Part shown: positions 22,941-30,985 of the stretch, piece after piece
How positions within the stretch are numbered: the first letter of the stretch is position 1
Layout of the letters: each line of letters opens with the position of its first letter
Assembly: GCA_001803415.1 (NCBI GenBank)
Contig: MHDC01000025.1
Coordinates: forward strand, 1-34,372
Direction of reading: 5' to 3'
Length of the DNA: 34,372 bases
From: Microgenomates group bacterium RBG_16_45_19
GTDB lineage: Bacteria; Patescibacteriota; Microgenomatia; UBA1400; RBG-16-45-19
Notes under the pieces: model-generated
Told to the model about the DNA's origin: nothing
Databases searched by the model: none
Seen by the model: only the letters and a program-made list of their open reading frames with translations
Made by a program: the position numbers and the translations under genes

Positions 22941-24095
22941 TTAACTGACGATTTTAGGGCGGCGATAGAGATTACTTTTATTAATCAAATCGTCAAGGAT
23001 ACGCCAGCGGCGCTTTTTTTCCTGAGGTGAGACATCATCTGGGTAAAGACGCCAAGCGGCAGTGCCGGGTCGAGGGGAATATTGAGCCACAAAGGCAACC
23101 TGCCATTGGGCTTGCTTGGCTAGGTCGACCGTAGCGGCAAAGTCAGCCAAAGTTTCCGAAGGGAAACCGACAATTAGGTCGGTACCGATGACCACATCTT
23201 TGACTTGGACTCGGAGTTTTCTAATTAAGCGTAAATAGACAGCTCGGGTGTAACCGCGATTCATCAACTTCAAGATCCGATCACTGCCGGATTGAACTGG
23301 AAGATGGATATAACGATCGATTTTGGGATTAGCGGCAATTTCGGCAATTAACTCATCATGAAAATCCCAAGGATTAGAAGTCATAAAGCGAATGGTTTGA
23401 ATACCGTCGATTCGAGAAATCAACCGGAGTAATTTGACGAAGGGCGGCAAACCCTGAAGTTTGAGATACTGACTTTGATTGGGAGGTAAATCACCTCGGG
23501 TAAATTGACGGTCAGGATTCATAAGCAATTTCCTAAAACCAATGCCGACTTTTTCCAGACCCCAAGAGTTTACATTCATCCCTAAAAGGGTAATTTCGGT
23601 GTAACCAGTCCCCGCGAGGTTTTTGACTTCGGCCAGAATATCAGCCATAGGTCGTGATTTTTCCCGTCCCCTAGAATAAGGCACAATACAAAAGGTACAA
23701 AAGGAATTGCAGCCAACCGAAATCGGTATCCAGGCATGACGTGGGTCTTTCCGGACGGCCGCTTGATTGAAACCAACTTCATTAATGGGCAAGACTTCGT
23801 CGACCATGGGCAGCATCTTGAAGAGCCGGTCTTGACCGTGATGAGTCATGCAACCGGTAAGAATAACTTTAGGTCGTTTTAGCTCATGGCCGGCAAAGTA
23901 TTTGACCACATTGTTTAAAAAGCCCCGAGCCCGTTGTTCAGCTCGTTCCCGGACGGCACAAGTATTGACGACAAGCTCGTCGGTTTGCTGCCAAGTTTTA
24001 GCTTCGGTATAGCCTCGGGCCTGAAAATCACCCGCAATCCGTTCGGAATCGGAAGAGTTGCTTTGACAACCAAAGGTTTTGATAAAGTAGTGCAT
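22941..24095 (-). CDS. miaB: MiaB-like radical-SAM methylthiotransferase, no TRAM domain
   Basis: MiaB adds a methylthio group at C2 of i6A37. The N-terminal UPF0004 domain has its three cluster cysteines (FGCQSN, VNTCAVRERAEQRARG, TGCMTHHG), and the radical-SAM domain has SVGCNSFCTFCIVPYSRGREKSRP near residue 130. The chain stops at 384 residues, just after the YSPRPGTAAW block and a helix (KKRRWRILDDLINKSNLYRR). The TRAM RNA-binding domain present in standard MiaB of about 440 residues is missing. The next gene is miaA, which supports MiaB over MtaB or RimO. Confidence 0.9.
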   Translation of the reverse strand: MHYFIKTFGCQSNSSDSERIAGDFQARGYTEAKTWQQTDELVVNTCAVRERAEQRARGFLNNVVKYFAGHELKRPKVILTGCMTHHGQDRLFKMLPMVDEVLPINEVGFNQAAVRKDPRHAWIPISVGCNSFCTFCIVPYSRGREKSRPMADILAEVKNLAGTGYTEITLLGMNVNSWGLEKVGIGFRKLLMNPDRQFTRGDLPPNQSQYLKLQGLPPFVKLLRLISRIDGIQTIRFMTSNPWDFHDELIAEIAANPKIDRYIHLPVQSGSDRILKLMNRGYTRAVYLRLIRKLRVQVKDVVIGTDLIVGFPSETLADFAATVDLAKQAQWQVAFVAQYSPRPGTAAWRLYPDDVSPQEKKRRWRILDDLINKSNLYRRPKIVS

Positions 24096-24111
24096 CAGGC
24101 TGAATTTTAGC

Positions 24112-24891
24112 TTAACTGGAGGCGGAAGAGTAGCGGCTAAGAGAAAAGTACCAGAGTTTTAAACTTAAGCTGAAAATCAAGCCGGCGCTAAGCAGCACCA
24201 AGAAGGCAGTTCGTGGAGTCAACCACCCTAATAAAGCTTGAGCCGGTAAAGTAAAGGCCAGAGCAATGGGGATAGCAAAGGTTAAAAGGGAACGAATCAA
24301 TTGACCGTAGATATCCACCGGAAAGCGGGCCATACCGGAAAGGTCGCGATAAATCATGATGGTGTGGTCGACTTCGGTGGTGAGGACACCGAGGGCAGCG
24401 ATCAAAATATGCAGCGCAGTAATAATGACGCAGGCGGCGAGGCTAAAGAGGCCGAAAAGTACCAGGTCAGCGGCTTGAAGGGCTAGTGGTAAACGCCAGA
24501 GAGCCAGGATAACGATGATTAAGAGCGGGATATCTAAAATATCGGTTTGACGGGTTAAGACTTGAAATAAAGGATTAAGCGGTTTGACCAAGCGAAAATC
24601 GAATTCACCGGTAACAATTTGGTCCCGAAACCAATAAATACCCCGAAAGAAAATTTGGCCAAACAGGTCAAACAAATTGAAAACTAAAAAGATGACAATT
24701 AATTGCTGGAGTGAATAGCCGGAGACGGCTTGGACTTGACTGCCAATTAGAAATATAAAACCGATAAATAGGACAAAACGAAGCAACTTACCCAAAGTGA
24801 AAAAGACGACGGCCAACCGATTTTCCATAGCGGTTTGTAAGGATAATTTGGCAGTGGTCAGCCAATAGTGGTAATAAACGGTGAGGCGCAT
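24112..24891 (-). CDS. ABC-2 type permease, pair 2 second subunit
   Basis: A 259-residue membrane protein with six hydrophobic segments, of the ABC-2 family that includes COG3694-type permeases. Recognisable blocks are FDLFGQIFFRGIYWFRDQIVTGEFDFRLVKPLNPLFQVLTRQTD near residues 75-120, and MARFPVDIYGQLIRSLLTFAIPIALAFTLPAQALLG near residues 187-222. The same two blocks occur in the permease at 26701, so these are paralogues. It starts two bases after the stop of the preceding permease gene. With the ATPase at 25687 it would form an exporter; the substrate is unknown. Confidence 0.85.
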   Translation of the reverse strand: MRLTVYYHYWLTTAKLSLQTAMENRLAVVFFTLGKLLRFVLFIGFIFLIGSQVQAVSGYSLQQLIVIFLVFNLFDLFGQIFFRGIYWFRDQIVTGEFDFRLVKPLNPLFQVLTRQTDILDIPLLIIVILALWRLPLALQAADLVLFGLFSLAACVIITALHILIAALGVLTTEVDHTIMIYRDLSGMARFPVDIYGQLIRSLLTFAIPIALAFTLPAQALLGWLTPRTAFLVLLSAGLIFSLSLKLWYFSLSRYSSASS

Positions 24892-24893
24892 AA

Positions 24894-25694
24894 TTAATGG
24901 CCAAAGGCCCCATAGACTCGTAAACCTCGCCTAAAGGCAAAGTGAGCCAAGAACATCAAGGCAAACAACCAGCCGAACATGATAATCAGACCGGCGACGG
25001 TGGCTGTTAACGACAAACGGCCTAAATAGATCTGCAGTGGGACCGACAGCATGTAGGCAAAGGGTAGTTTTAAGGCGAATTGGTAAAGCGGAGCCGGTAA
25101 CATATCCAGCGGAAACATGCCGCCGGCAAAAAAATCCATTAAGACAAAAATTAAAAAACGCTGAGGCCAACCCGAACCTTCTGGTATCCAAAAAACGGTC
25201 GCGGAAACGATTAGGCTGAAAAAGAAATAGAGTAAGGTAGCCAAAATCAAGGCACCACCGAAAGCGAAAGCATAGAAGGCGCTGGGGGGTAAGACCAGAG
25301 GCGGTTTAAGGAAGAAAAACAACAAGCCGAATTCGACCACGGCAAAGCCTAGATTGAGCAGCTTATCGGCCATGTCCCGGGAAAACCAATAACCGAAATA
25401 ACTGATAGGCTTTATTAAATAATGATTAAGATTACCTTGGCCGATATCGGCCTGAACCTCCAGTGAACGGCTGGAAAAAACCACCGCCCGAATCAACGAG
25501 GCCAGGAGAATATAGGTCAAGAGTTCGGAGGCAGAGTAACCGGCCGGACTGGGATTGTGACGCAGAATTGCTGCCCAAAGTAAATAGATGGTTAAGAATT
25601 GAACGACGTTACGCACCCGCCACATCAGAAAATTGAGGCGGTAGACAAAGCCAGAGGACCAACCAATAGAAAACACCTGGGCGTATTTACTCAT
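24894..25694 (-). CDS. ABC-2 type permease, pair 2 first subunit
   Basis: The track starts at 25754, but the ATG at 25694 (MSKYAQVFSIGW) is preferred: it overlaps the ATPase stop by eight bases and opens directly into the family's N-terminal helix region, giving 266 residues. Six hydrophobic segments are visible, with the paralogue-specific blocks VYRLNFLMWRVRNVVQFLTIYLLW, DIGQGNLNHYLIKPISYFGYWFSRDMADKL and MDFFAGGMFPLDMLPAPLYQFALKLPFAYML. Comparable blocks occur in the permease at 27486. It is of the COG4587-like type. Exporter role inferred. Confidence 0.85.
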   Translation of the reverse strand: MSKYAQVFSIGWSSGFVYRLNFLMWRVRNVVQFLTIYLLWAAILRHNPSPAGYSASELLTYILLASLIRAVVFSSRSLEVQADIGQGNLNHYLIKPISYFGYWFSRDMADKLLNLGFAVVEFGLLFFFLKPPLVLPPSAFYAFAFGGALILATLLYFFFSLIVSATVFWIPEGSGWPQRFLIFVLMDFFAGGMFPLDMLPAPLYQFALKLPFAYMLSVPLQIYLGRLSLTATVAGLIIMFGWLFALMFLAHFAFRRGLRVYGAFGH

Positions 25695-26664
25695 TCTTAG
25701 AGAAAACCTCACGGATGATGGCTTCGATGGGTGGTTCTTCAATATTAATGTCATCGATGGGGAAAGACTGCATCAATTTAATAGCCCGATCTTTGGCTTC
25801 CGAACGGGGGACTAAGATTTTCGCTTGGGGATATTGCCAGTCTTTAACCACCCCGATCGGTTTTAAGTCGGTTTTGAGGACGGGTTTAGCAAAAGTGACG
25901 GTGAGGATCTTATTTCGGGCGTATTGATTAATTACTTCTTGAAGTAGGCCATCAAACATGACTTTGCCATTATCGATAATAATGATGCGTTGACAAAGTT
26001 CTTTAACGTCATCCATGTAGTGGCTGGTGAGAATAATGGTTGATTTATATTCACGATTGTAGGCTTTGATGAAATCACGCATGACTTTCTGCATGATGAC
26101 ATCAAGACCAATGGTGGGTTCGTCCAAAAAGAGGACTTTGGGATTGTGGAGGAGGGCGGCGATAAGCTCGCACTTCATCCGCTGACCCAAAGACAATTTG
26201 CGGACTTGGATCTTTAAAATGTCTTTGACGTCTAAGAGTTCAACCAATTGGTTTAAGGTTTGACGGTACTGTTTGTCGGGAATTTCGTAAATTTCTTTAT
26301 TTAAATTAAAAGTTTCCAAGGCCGGTAAATCCCACCAGAGTTGATTCTTTTGACCCATAACCAGGGCAAACTGTTTTTGGAATTCGGGTTGACGCCGCCA
26401 AGGATTAAAACCTAAGACTTCAACCGCACCGCCGGTGGGGTAAAGGAGACCGGAAAGACACTTGAGAGTGGTGGTTTTACCGGCGCCATTAGGACCAATG
26501 AAACCGACCAATTCGCCTTGATCGATAATGAAGGAGATATCATCAACCGCTTTAACTTGTTTGTATTGGCGATGGAAAAGCGATTGAAACGAACCCTTTA
26601 AACCCGGCTCTTTCTCGTGGACTTGATAATACTTGATGAGATGATCAACGTTGATGATCGGCAT
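25687..26664 (-). CDS. ABC transporter ATP-binding protein
   Basis: The only ATPase among four permease genes. Walker A is GPNGAGKTTTLK, the Q-loop reads MGQKNQLWWDLP, the signature is LSLGQRMKCE, and Walker B is VLFLDEPTIGLD, followed by the H-loop in LTSHYMDD. The N-terminal insertion after the first strand (HEKEPGLKGSFQSLFHRQYKQVKAVDDISF) and the tail IEEPPIEAIIREVF resemble the COG4586 group that pairs with COG4587 and COG3694 permeases. The track starts at a TTG at 26685; the ATG at 26664 (MPIINVDHLIKYY) is preferred. It overlaps the following permease gene by eight bases. Confidence 0.92.
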   Translation of the reverse strand: MPIINVDHLIKYYQVHEKEPGLKGSFQSLFHRQYKQVKAVDDISFIIDQGELVGFIGPNGAGKTTTLKCLSGLLYPTGGAVEVLGFNPWRRQPEFQKQFALVMGQKNQLWWDLPALETFNLNKEIYEIPDKQYRQTLNQLVELLDVKDILKIQVRKLSLGQRMKCELIAALLHNPKVLFLDEPTIGLDVIMQKVMRDFIKAYNREYKSTIILTSHYMDDVKELCQRIIIIDNGKVMFDGLLQEVINQYARNKILTVTFAKPVLKTDLKPIGVVKDWQYPQAKILVPRSEAKDRAIKLMQSFPIDDINIEEPPIEAIIREVFSKNE

Positions 26665-26700
26665 ACTGGCATATTTTACCGCCAAACTCTGAGGATAACA

Positions 26701-27489
26701 TTAGGAGCTGACGCTTTCGTAAGCGCGTAAACCTATAGACCAGAAGCGGCGGGTCAGCCAAAAACTTAGGGCGGCAATAAAGGGTGAAAGCCAAATCAGC
26801 CAGTTGAACCGCCCGAGGAGGGCTTGAGCCGGAATGGTGGCGATAAAAATAACCGGGAAGATAGTTAACAAACCTTTTAACAGGGTGCCGAAGATATCGA
26901 TAGGGTAGCGGGAAACCGAGATAAGAGTATTGAATAGATAAAATAGTTCACCCGACAAAGCCCAAAAGGAAACAGTCGCGGCCATAAACATCAAACTGAA
27001 ATAAACCACCAAGGCACTAATAAAGGTCAGGCTAAAGAGCAGGCTTTGAGCGAAAGTGGGATGCAAATTTAGATGGTTGATCACCCAAAAGAAAAAGGCG
27101 AGGCCAAAACCGACGCGAAAGAGGTTGGTAATATGAACGTAGCGGGTAGAGGCCAACCACATCGAGTCTTTGGGTTGAAGTAACAAATGATCAAAAGTCC
27201 CCTGGTGGATAAGCCGATGTAGGCCTTCAATACCGCTACCAAAGAAAAAGATAACTAGGCCGATGATTAAAAGGGAGAGGGCGGCAATTAAATAGGCTTC
27301 GGTTTGAGAGTACTGGCCCAAAGTCGAAGTATGCGAGAAAAAGGCACCGATCATAATCACCGATACAGCCAATTCGACCAGGGCTCGAACCAGACGTAAG
27401 ATAAAATTGGCTCGATATATAGCGGCCTGTTCGTAGGACATGAGGATGACTGCTTTCAAGTAATGCCAATATGAGGTAATTTTGGTCAT
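26701..27489 (-). CDS. ABC-2 type permease, pair 1 second subunit
   Basis: A 262-residue membrane protein of the COG3694-like group with six hydrophobic segments. It shares with the permease at 24112 the blocks LHRLIHQGTFDHLLLQPKDSMWLASTRYV and VSRYPIDIFGTLLKGLLTIFPVIFIATIPAQALLGRF. The start overlaps the stop of the upstream permease (ATGA), and the ATPase gene follows, so pair 1 precedes and pair 2 follows the ATPase. It is likely the second half of a heterodimeric membrane pore. Confidence 0.85.
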   Translation of the reverse strand: MTKITSYWHYLKAVILMSYEQAAIYRANFILRLVRALVELAVSVIMIGAFFSHTSTLGQYSQTEAYLIAALSLLIIGLVIFFFGSGIEGLHRLIHQGTFDHLLLQPKDSMWLASTRYVHITNLFRVGFGLAFFFWVINHLNLHPTFAQSLLFSLTFISALVVYFSLMFMAATVSFWALSGELFYLFNTLISVSRYPIDIFGTLLKGLLTIFPVIFIATIPAQALLGRFNWLIWLSPFIAALSFWLTRRFWSIGLRAYESVSS

Positions 27490-28286
27490 ATACCAACGGC
27501 GGTATATTTTTTAAGGGCTTGGCTGTAAATCAGTTTGACACCGACGAACATGACGATTAGCCAAAAGACGGTGACGAAGAGATAAGGCAAGATCAGGCGC
27601 GGATCGATGGTGCCGGTCAGAAGATCAACCGGGAAACCGACTAAGGCGTAAAAAGGCAGCAGCAAACTGAGGTTGGCTAACCAAGCGGGCATGAGACGCA
27701 AGGGGATAAGCAAACCGGAGAGAATATCAGTGATGAGGATTAAGAGCATAAAGGTACCGTAGGCGTCCTCAAGCCAGAAAGTGCTGATCCCGACAATCAT
27801 CTGCAGACAGAAGTTGAGGCAGTAACCCAGGATTAGAGCGCTGAAAAATAATCCCAGCCGGGTAGGAGTCAGGATCAGCTGAAAGGCGGAACTAAACAGA
27901 CTTAAAAAAATCAAGACGAAAGGGAGGAGTGAAATCAAGCGAACCAGTCTTAAAGCTTGATCTTTGGCCAAGAGATCATGGACGACCGAAAAGGGTCTAA
28001 TCAGAAAGAAACTGAGGCGACCGTCTTTGATTAGGTTGATTAAATCCTCGGCTAACCAAGTTTGGGTTAAGCGAACGACAATGATCGACATAAGATAGTA
28101 AGTGACAATTTCGGTTGAAGATAAAGTCAGTGGCTGGCTCTGATTCACCACTAACCAAATAATCATTAAGATCAAGGGGGTGACAAAGCCATTCACAATC
28201 CAAAGAACCGCCCCCAAACGATATTGAGCGTGAACTTGCCAATAAGCACCCATCAAGAGACTGATCAACCTTAGGTGTCGCTCCAT
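27486..28286 (-). CDS. ABC-2 type permease, pair 1 first subunit
   Basis: A 266-residue membrane protein with six hydrophobic segments, matching the COG4587-like type. Key blocks are HAQYRLGAVLWIVNGFVTPLILMIIWLVV, LTQTWLAEDLINLIKDGRLSFFLIRPFSVVHDLLAKDQALR and ITDILSGLLIPLRLMPAWLANLSLLLPFYALVGFPVDLLTG. It is the first gene of the five-gene ABC run and starts 17 bases after the HU stop, so it may be co-transcribed with HU. Substrate unknown. Confidence 0.85.
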   Translation of the reverse strand: MERHLRLISLLMGAYWQVHAQYRLGAVLWIVNGFVTPLILMIIWLVVNQSQPLTLSSTEIVTYYLMSIIVVRLTQTWLAEDLINLIKDGRLSFFLIRPFSVVHDLLAKDQALRLVRLISLLPFVLIFLSLFSSAFQLILTPTRLGLFFSALILGYCLNFCLQMIVGISTFWLEDAYGTFMLLILITDILSGLLIPLRLMPAWLANLSLLLPFYALVGFPVDLLTGTIDPRLILPYLFVTVFWLIVMFVGVKLIYSQALKKYTAVGI

Positions 28287-28303
28287 ATTAAGCGGGGTGA
28301 GGA

Positions 28304-28579
28304 TTACCAGACAAGCTTTTTGAATGGTTTGCCGACGCGGAAATTAACTACCCGGTGAGATTTGATGGTTTGGCGCTTGTCTTCCTTGCCAAAGGGGACG
28401 ACCTGTTTATCGGCCACTTTGGACATATAAAAAGTCCCGAAGCCGGAAAGGACGACCTTTTCACCTTTCTTCAAGGCTTTACGGATTTCATCTAAAAATA
28501 CCTCAACCGATTCAGCCGAAGCTTTTTTAGTCAAATGACCTTTCTTGGCCACGATGTTGATCAGTTGGGATTTAGTCAT
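28304..28579 (-). CDS. HU/IHF family nucleoid protein
   Basis: HU-type proteins bend and compact DNA as dimers. The track runs from 28663, but the ATG at 28579 (MTKSQLINIVAKKGHLTKKASAESVEVFLDEI) has AAGGAG at correct spacing and matches the usual HU start, giving 91 residues. The body shows LKKGEKVVLSGFGTFYMSKV and the arm region ends in VNFRVGKPFKKLV. In the arm, the standard R-N-P motif is replaced by a KEDKRQTIKSHRVVNF stretch, so the usual intercalating Pro is absent; bending may therefore differ. A promoter-like TTGACC/TAAAGT pair lies upstream. Confidence 0.9.
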   Translation of the reverse strand: MTKSQLINIVAKKGHLTKKASAESVEVFLDEIRKALKKGEKVVLSGFGTFYMSKVADKQVVPFGKEDKRQTIKSHRVVNFRVGKPFKKLVW

Positions 28580-28626
28580 AGGGCAGCTCCTTAGAACAAA
28601 TAAATAATTTTTTACCTGGTATATCC

Positions 28627-28656
28627 ACTTTAAGCAGAGGAAACGGCCACGGTCAA
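28627..28656 (-). promoter_or_regulatory. Promoter for the HU gene
   Basis: The minus strand has TTGACC, an 18-bp spacer and TAAAGT, about 48 bases upstream of the HU ATG. The Shine-Dalgarno AAGGAG of HU lies eight bases before the ATG. It could also drive the ABC genes that follow. Confidence 0.45.
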
Positions 28657-28712
28657 GTACCAATTTTAACCATATGCCAAGGTTTATCTGGGTTGGACAA
28701 CAGAATGGGCGG

Positions 28713-30299
28713 CTACGAGGCTACAGCTGAAGCGCGGACCTCGCGAATGACATTGACGGTGACGGTACCCGGATAAGTCATTTCGTTTTTAATCCGATCC
28801 CGGATTTTATCAGCGACAACGACCGCTTCGTCATCGTTTAATTGCTGAGGATCGATAAGCACCCGCAGTTCCCGACCGGCTTGAATGGCATAAGCCTCGG
28901 AGACACCCTTAAAGTTTTTAGCGATCGTCTCCATGGTGTCTAAACGCTTGACGTACTCGTCGTAATTTTCAAAGCGGGCTCCGGGTCGAGCCCCGGAAAT
29001 GGCATCGGCGATATAGACCAAAATGGCTTCCTTAGTAGTAAAGGCGGTATCTTCATGGTGCTGGGCGACACAGTCGATCACCGATTGAGGCAGGTTGTAT
29101 TTTTTTAAGAGCTTAACGCCCAGGTCAACGTGACTGCCTTCCTCATCGGTAATGACCTTGCCGATATCGTGGAGTAAACAACCGAGACGGACGGTATCAA
29201 CGTCGGCGTTGACTTCATGAGCCAGACTGAGACCAATTTTGGTTTCCTCCAAAGTATGAGCGATCATATTTTGGCCATAGGAGGAACGATATTTAAACCG
29301 ACCTAAAATGGCCATTAATTCATGAGGGACGTTAAAGGCTCCGACGGCCAAACATAACTTTTTGCCCTCTTCAAACATGACTTTGTCGATATCTTGTTTA
29401 GCTCGGGTAACATATTCTTCAATCCGGGTGGGTTGGATGCGACCGTCGGCAATCAACCGTTTCAAGGCTTGACGGGCAACCTCTCGCCGGACCGAATCAA
29501 AAGAGGAGAGACGGACCACGCCTGGTTGCTCATCCAAATCCAAATCGACGCCGGTAGCCCGTTCGAAGGTCCGAATGTTGCGGCCTTCTTTACCAATTAA
29601 ACGGCCTTTAATGTCTTCACTGGGTAATTCAACGGTAGAAACGGCATATTCGGCGACATAATCGGTGGCGGCATGACGCATGGCGTCGACTAAAATCTCT
29701 TTAGCCTTTTCATCGGCTTCTTCATTGGCTTGTTCCTCGGTGGCCTTAATTTTTAGGGCAATGTCTTTGGCCGAGCGTTTTTCGACGGCTTGGAGCAACT
29801 GCTCCCGGGCTTGTTCCCGGGTCATGGAGCCGACTTCTTCTAATTTGTCGACGAGGCGCTTTTTCAACTTCTCATTAGCTTCTTCATCACGCCGAGTCTC
29901 CTGTTCCAACTTGGTCAAATAGCGCTCTTTTTCGGAAAGGACGGCGTCTTGGCGGACAAGTTCGTGTTCCTTCTGGTCAAAAGCGGTTTGTTGATCGAGC
30001 AAGCGTTGGTTCATTTGCCTGGATTTCAACTCCGAGGCTTCACGAATTTTTAGGGCTTCATCTTTAGCTTCAAGGACGATTTCCCGCGCTTTGGCTTCGG
30101 CTTCCCGGATGAATGTATCAGTAGTCAGCCTGGCGGTAGGCGACGGCGGGGCTGACGGAGGCGGCAACGGTTTAACCGGGCGGCTCATCAATTCGGGCCA
30201 CTTAGGGGTCTTTGCCGGAGCTTTACTGGGTTTGGCCGGTTTACCGGAGGGAGTCAGTGGTGGTTTGAACACTTGAGATAGACGACTAAATAAGGACAT
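28713..30299 (-). CDS. rny: Ribonuclease Y lacking a membrane anchor
   Basis: RNase Y is an endoribonuclease that starts mRNA decay. A long coiled coil (residues about 65-210) is followed by the KH domain (LPSEDIKGRLIGKEGRNIRTFERATGVDL near 225) and the HD domain (LGCLLHDIGKV near 378, with the downstream HH of VAQHHEDT). The C-terminal domain ends in YPGTVTVNVIREVRA. The length of 528 is usual, but the first 60 residues are Pro/Lys-rich (KPAKPSKAPAKTPKW) with no hydrophobic helix, whereas typical RNase Y is membrane anchored. The start has AGGAGG upstream, next to a hairpin. It follows recX after a 200-base gap. Confidence 0.95.
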   Translation of the reverse strand: MSLFSRLSQVFKPPLTPSGKPAKPSKAPAKTPKWPELMSRPVKPLPPPSAPPSPTARLTTDTFIREAEAKAREIVLEAKDEALKIREASELKSRQMNQRLLDQQTAFDQKEHELVRQDAVLSEKERYLTKLEQETRRDEEANEKLKKRLVDKLEEVGSMTREQAREQLLQAVEKRSAKDIALKIKATEEQANEEADEKAKEILVDAMRHAATDYVAEYAVSTVELPSEDIKGRLIGKEGRNIRTFERATGVDLDLDEQPGVVRLSSFDSVRREVARQALKRLIADGRIQPTRIEEYVTRAKQDIDKVMFEEGKKLCLAVGAFNVPHELMAILGRFKYRSSYGQNMIAHTLEETKIGLSLAHEVNADVDTVRLGCLLHDIGKVITDEEGSHVDLGVKLLKKYNLPQSVIDCVAQHHEDTAFTTKEAILVYIADAISGARPGARFENYDEYVKRLDTMETIAKNFKGVSEAYAIQAGRELRVLIDPQQLNDDEAVVVADKIRDRIKNEMTYPGTVTVNVIREVRASAVAS

Positions 30300-30309
30300 A
30301 AAACCTCCT

Positions 30310-30330
30310 AAAGTCCAAACGCTGGACTTT
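30310..30330 (-). promoter_or_regulatory. Leader hairpin upstream of rny
   Basis: AAAGTCC and GGACTTT form a perfect 7-bp stem with a seven-base loop, ending two bases before the AGGAGG of rny. A TATCAT box lies just upstream on the minus strand, so a transcript started there would begin with this hairpin. A role in protecting the 5' end or in self-control by RNase Y is inferred only. The remaining gap to recX (30331-30502) holds no other feature I can support. Confidence 0.45.
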
Positions 30331-30502
30331 AATGATAGGGCGTGACACTTTGGGGTTGAAAAAGAAGCAACAGAAGAAGTAACAATCAGTTCATGACTGG
30401 GATTTAACCAGCTTTAAGGATGAGTCGGTGTTTGGGTATGGCTGTCGGCATGAGTTTGATGAGAATTCTTCTGGATCTGATTCAACTGTAGGGGTATTGT
30501 AA

Positions 30503-30976
30503 TCACGATGGGGTATAACCGTCAATGACCGGGATAATAATGGTTGAGGGGTAACCACGACTGGCTAAATAACGGTAAATTTTGGCTTTGTTGGCTAAAT
30601 TTAAGGGCAGCGGATAGTGCCGTTTGGTCAGCAAATGCCGAGCTTGAGACTGCCAGGCGGTCGGGGCAATGGCTAGAAGGGGGGAATCGATTAAGTCAAG
30701 ACTAATACCTTTGCGTTTAAGTTCCTGACGAATAAGTATTGGCCCTTTGTCTTGGCGGAAGCGATAATTGACCCAGTCGATGGCGAACTTAGCATCATTT
30801 AATAAATTAAATTGAAGTAGTTGATCAATAACACCTTGGGTGAGGGGTTGATTCTGACCAGTTTTATTATTTAAATAGTCAACCATTTCCTGAGTCGAAC
30901 GCGGCCTGACTGCCAAGTAGCGCAGAGCCGATTGGTAGAGTTGAGATTGATCTAACCCTTTTTGAACCGGAGGCAT
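30503..30976 (-). CDS. recX: RecX, RecA regulator
   Basis: RecX binds RecA filaments and usually limits their growth. The protein has 157 residues and the helical repeat pattern of the family: YQSALRYLAVRPRSTQEMVDYLNNK near residue 14, VIDQLLQFNLLNDAKFAIDWVNYR near 48, and GPILIRQELKRKGISLDLID near 75. It lies nine bases after recA in the same direction, the classic recA-recX operon arrangement. It uses TGA as stop, which argues against a code where TGA encodes an amino acid. Confidence 0.88.
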   Translation of the reverse strand: MPPVQKGLDQSQLYQSALRYLAVRPRSTQEMVDYLNNKTGQNQPLTQGVIDQLLQFNLLNDAKFAIDWVNYRFRQDKGPILIRQELKRKGISLDLIDSPLLAIAPTAWQSQARHLLTKRHYPLPLNLANKAKIYRYLASRGYPSTIIIPVIDGYTPS

Positions 30977-30985
30977 AACCAGCAG

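Noticed and set aside
29680-30276. Plus-strand ORFs of 80 and 61 aa within rny
   Set aside because: Antisense shadows of the coiled-coil and Pro-rich coding regions; low complexity and no start signals.
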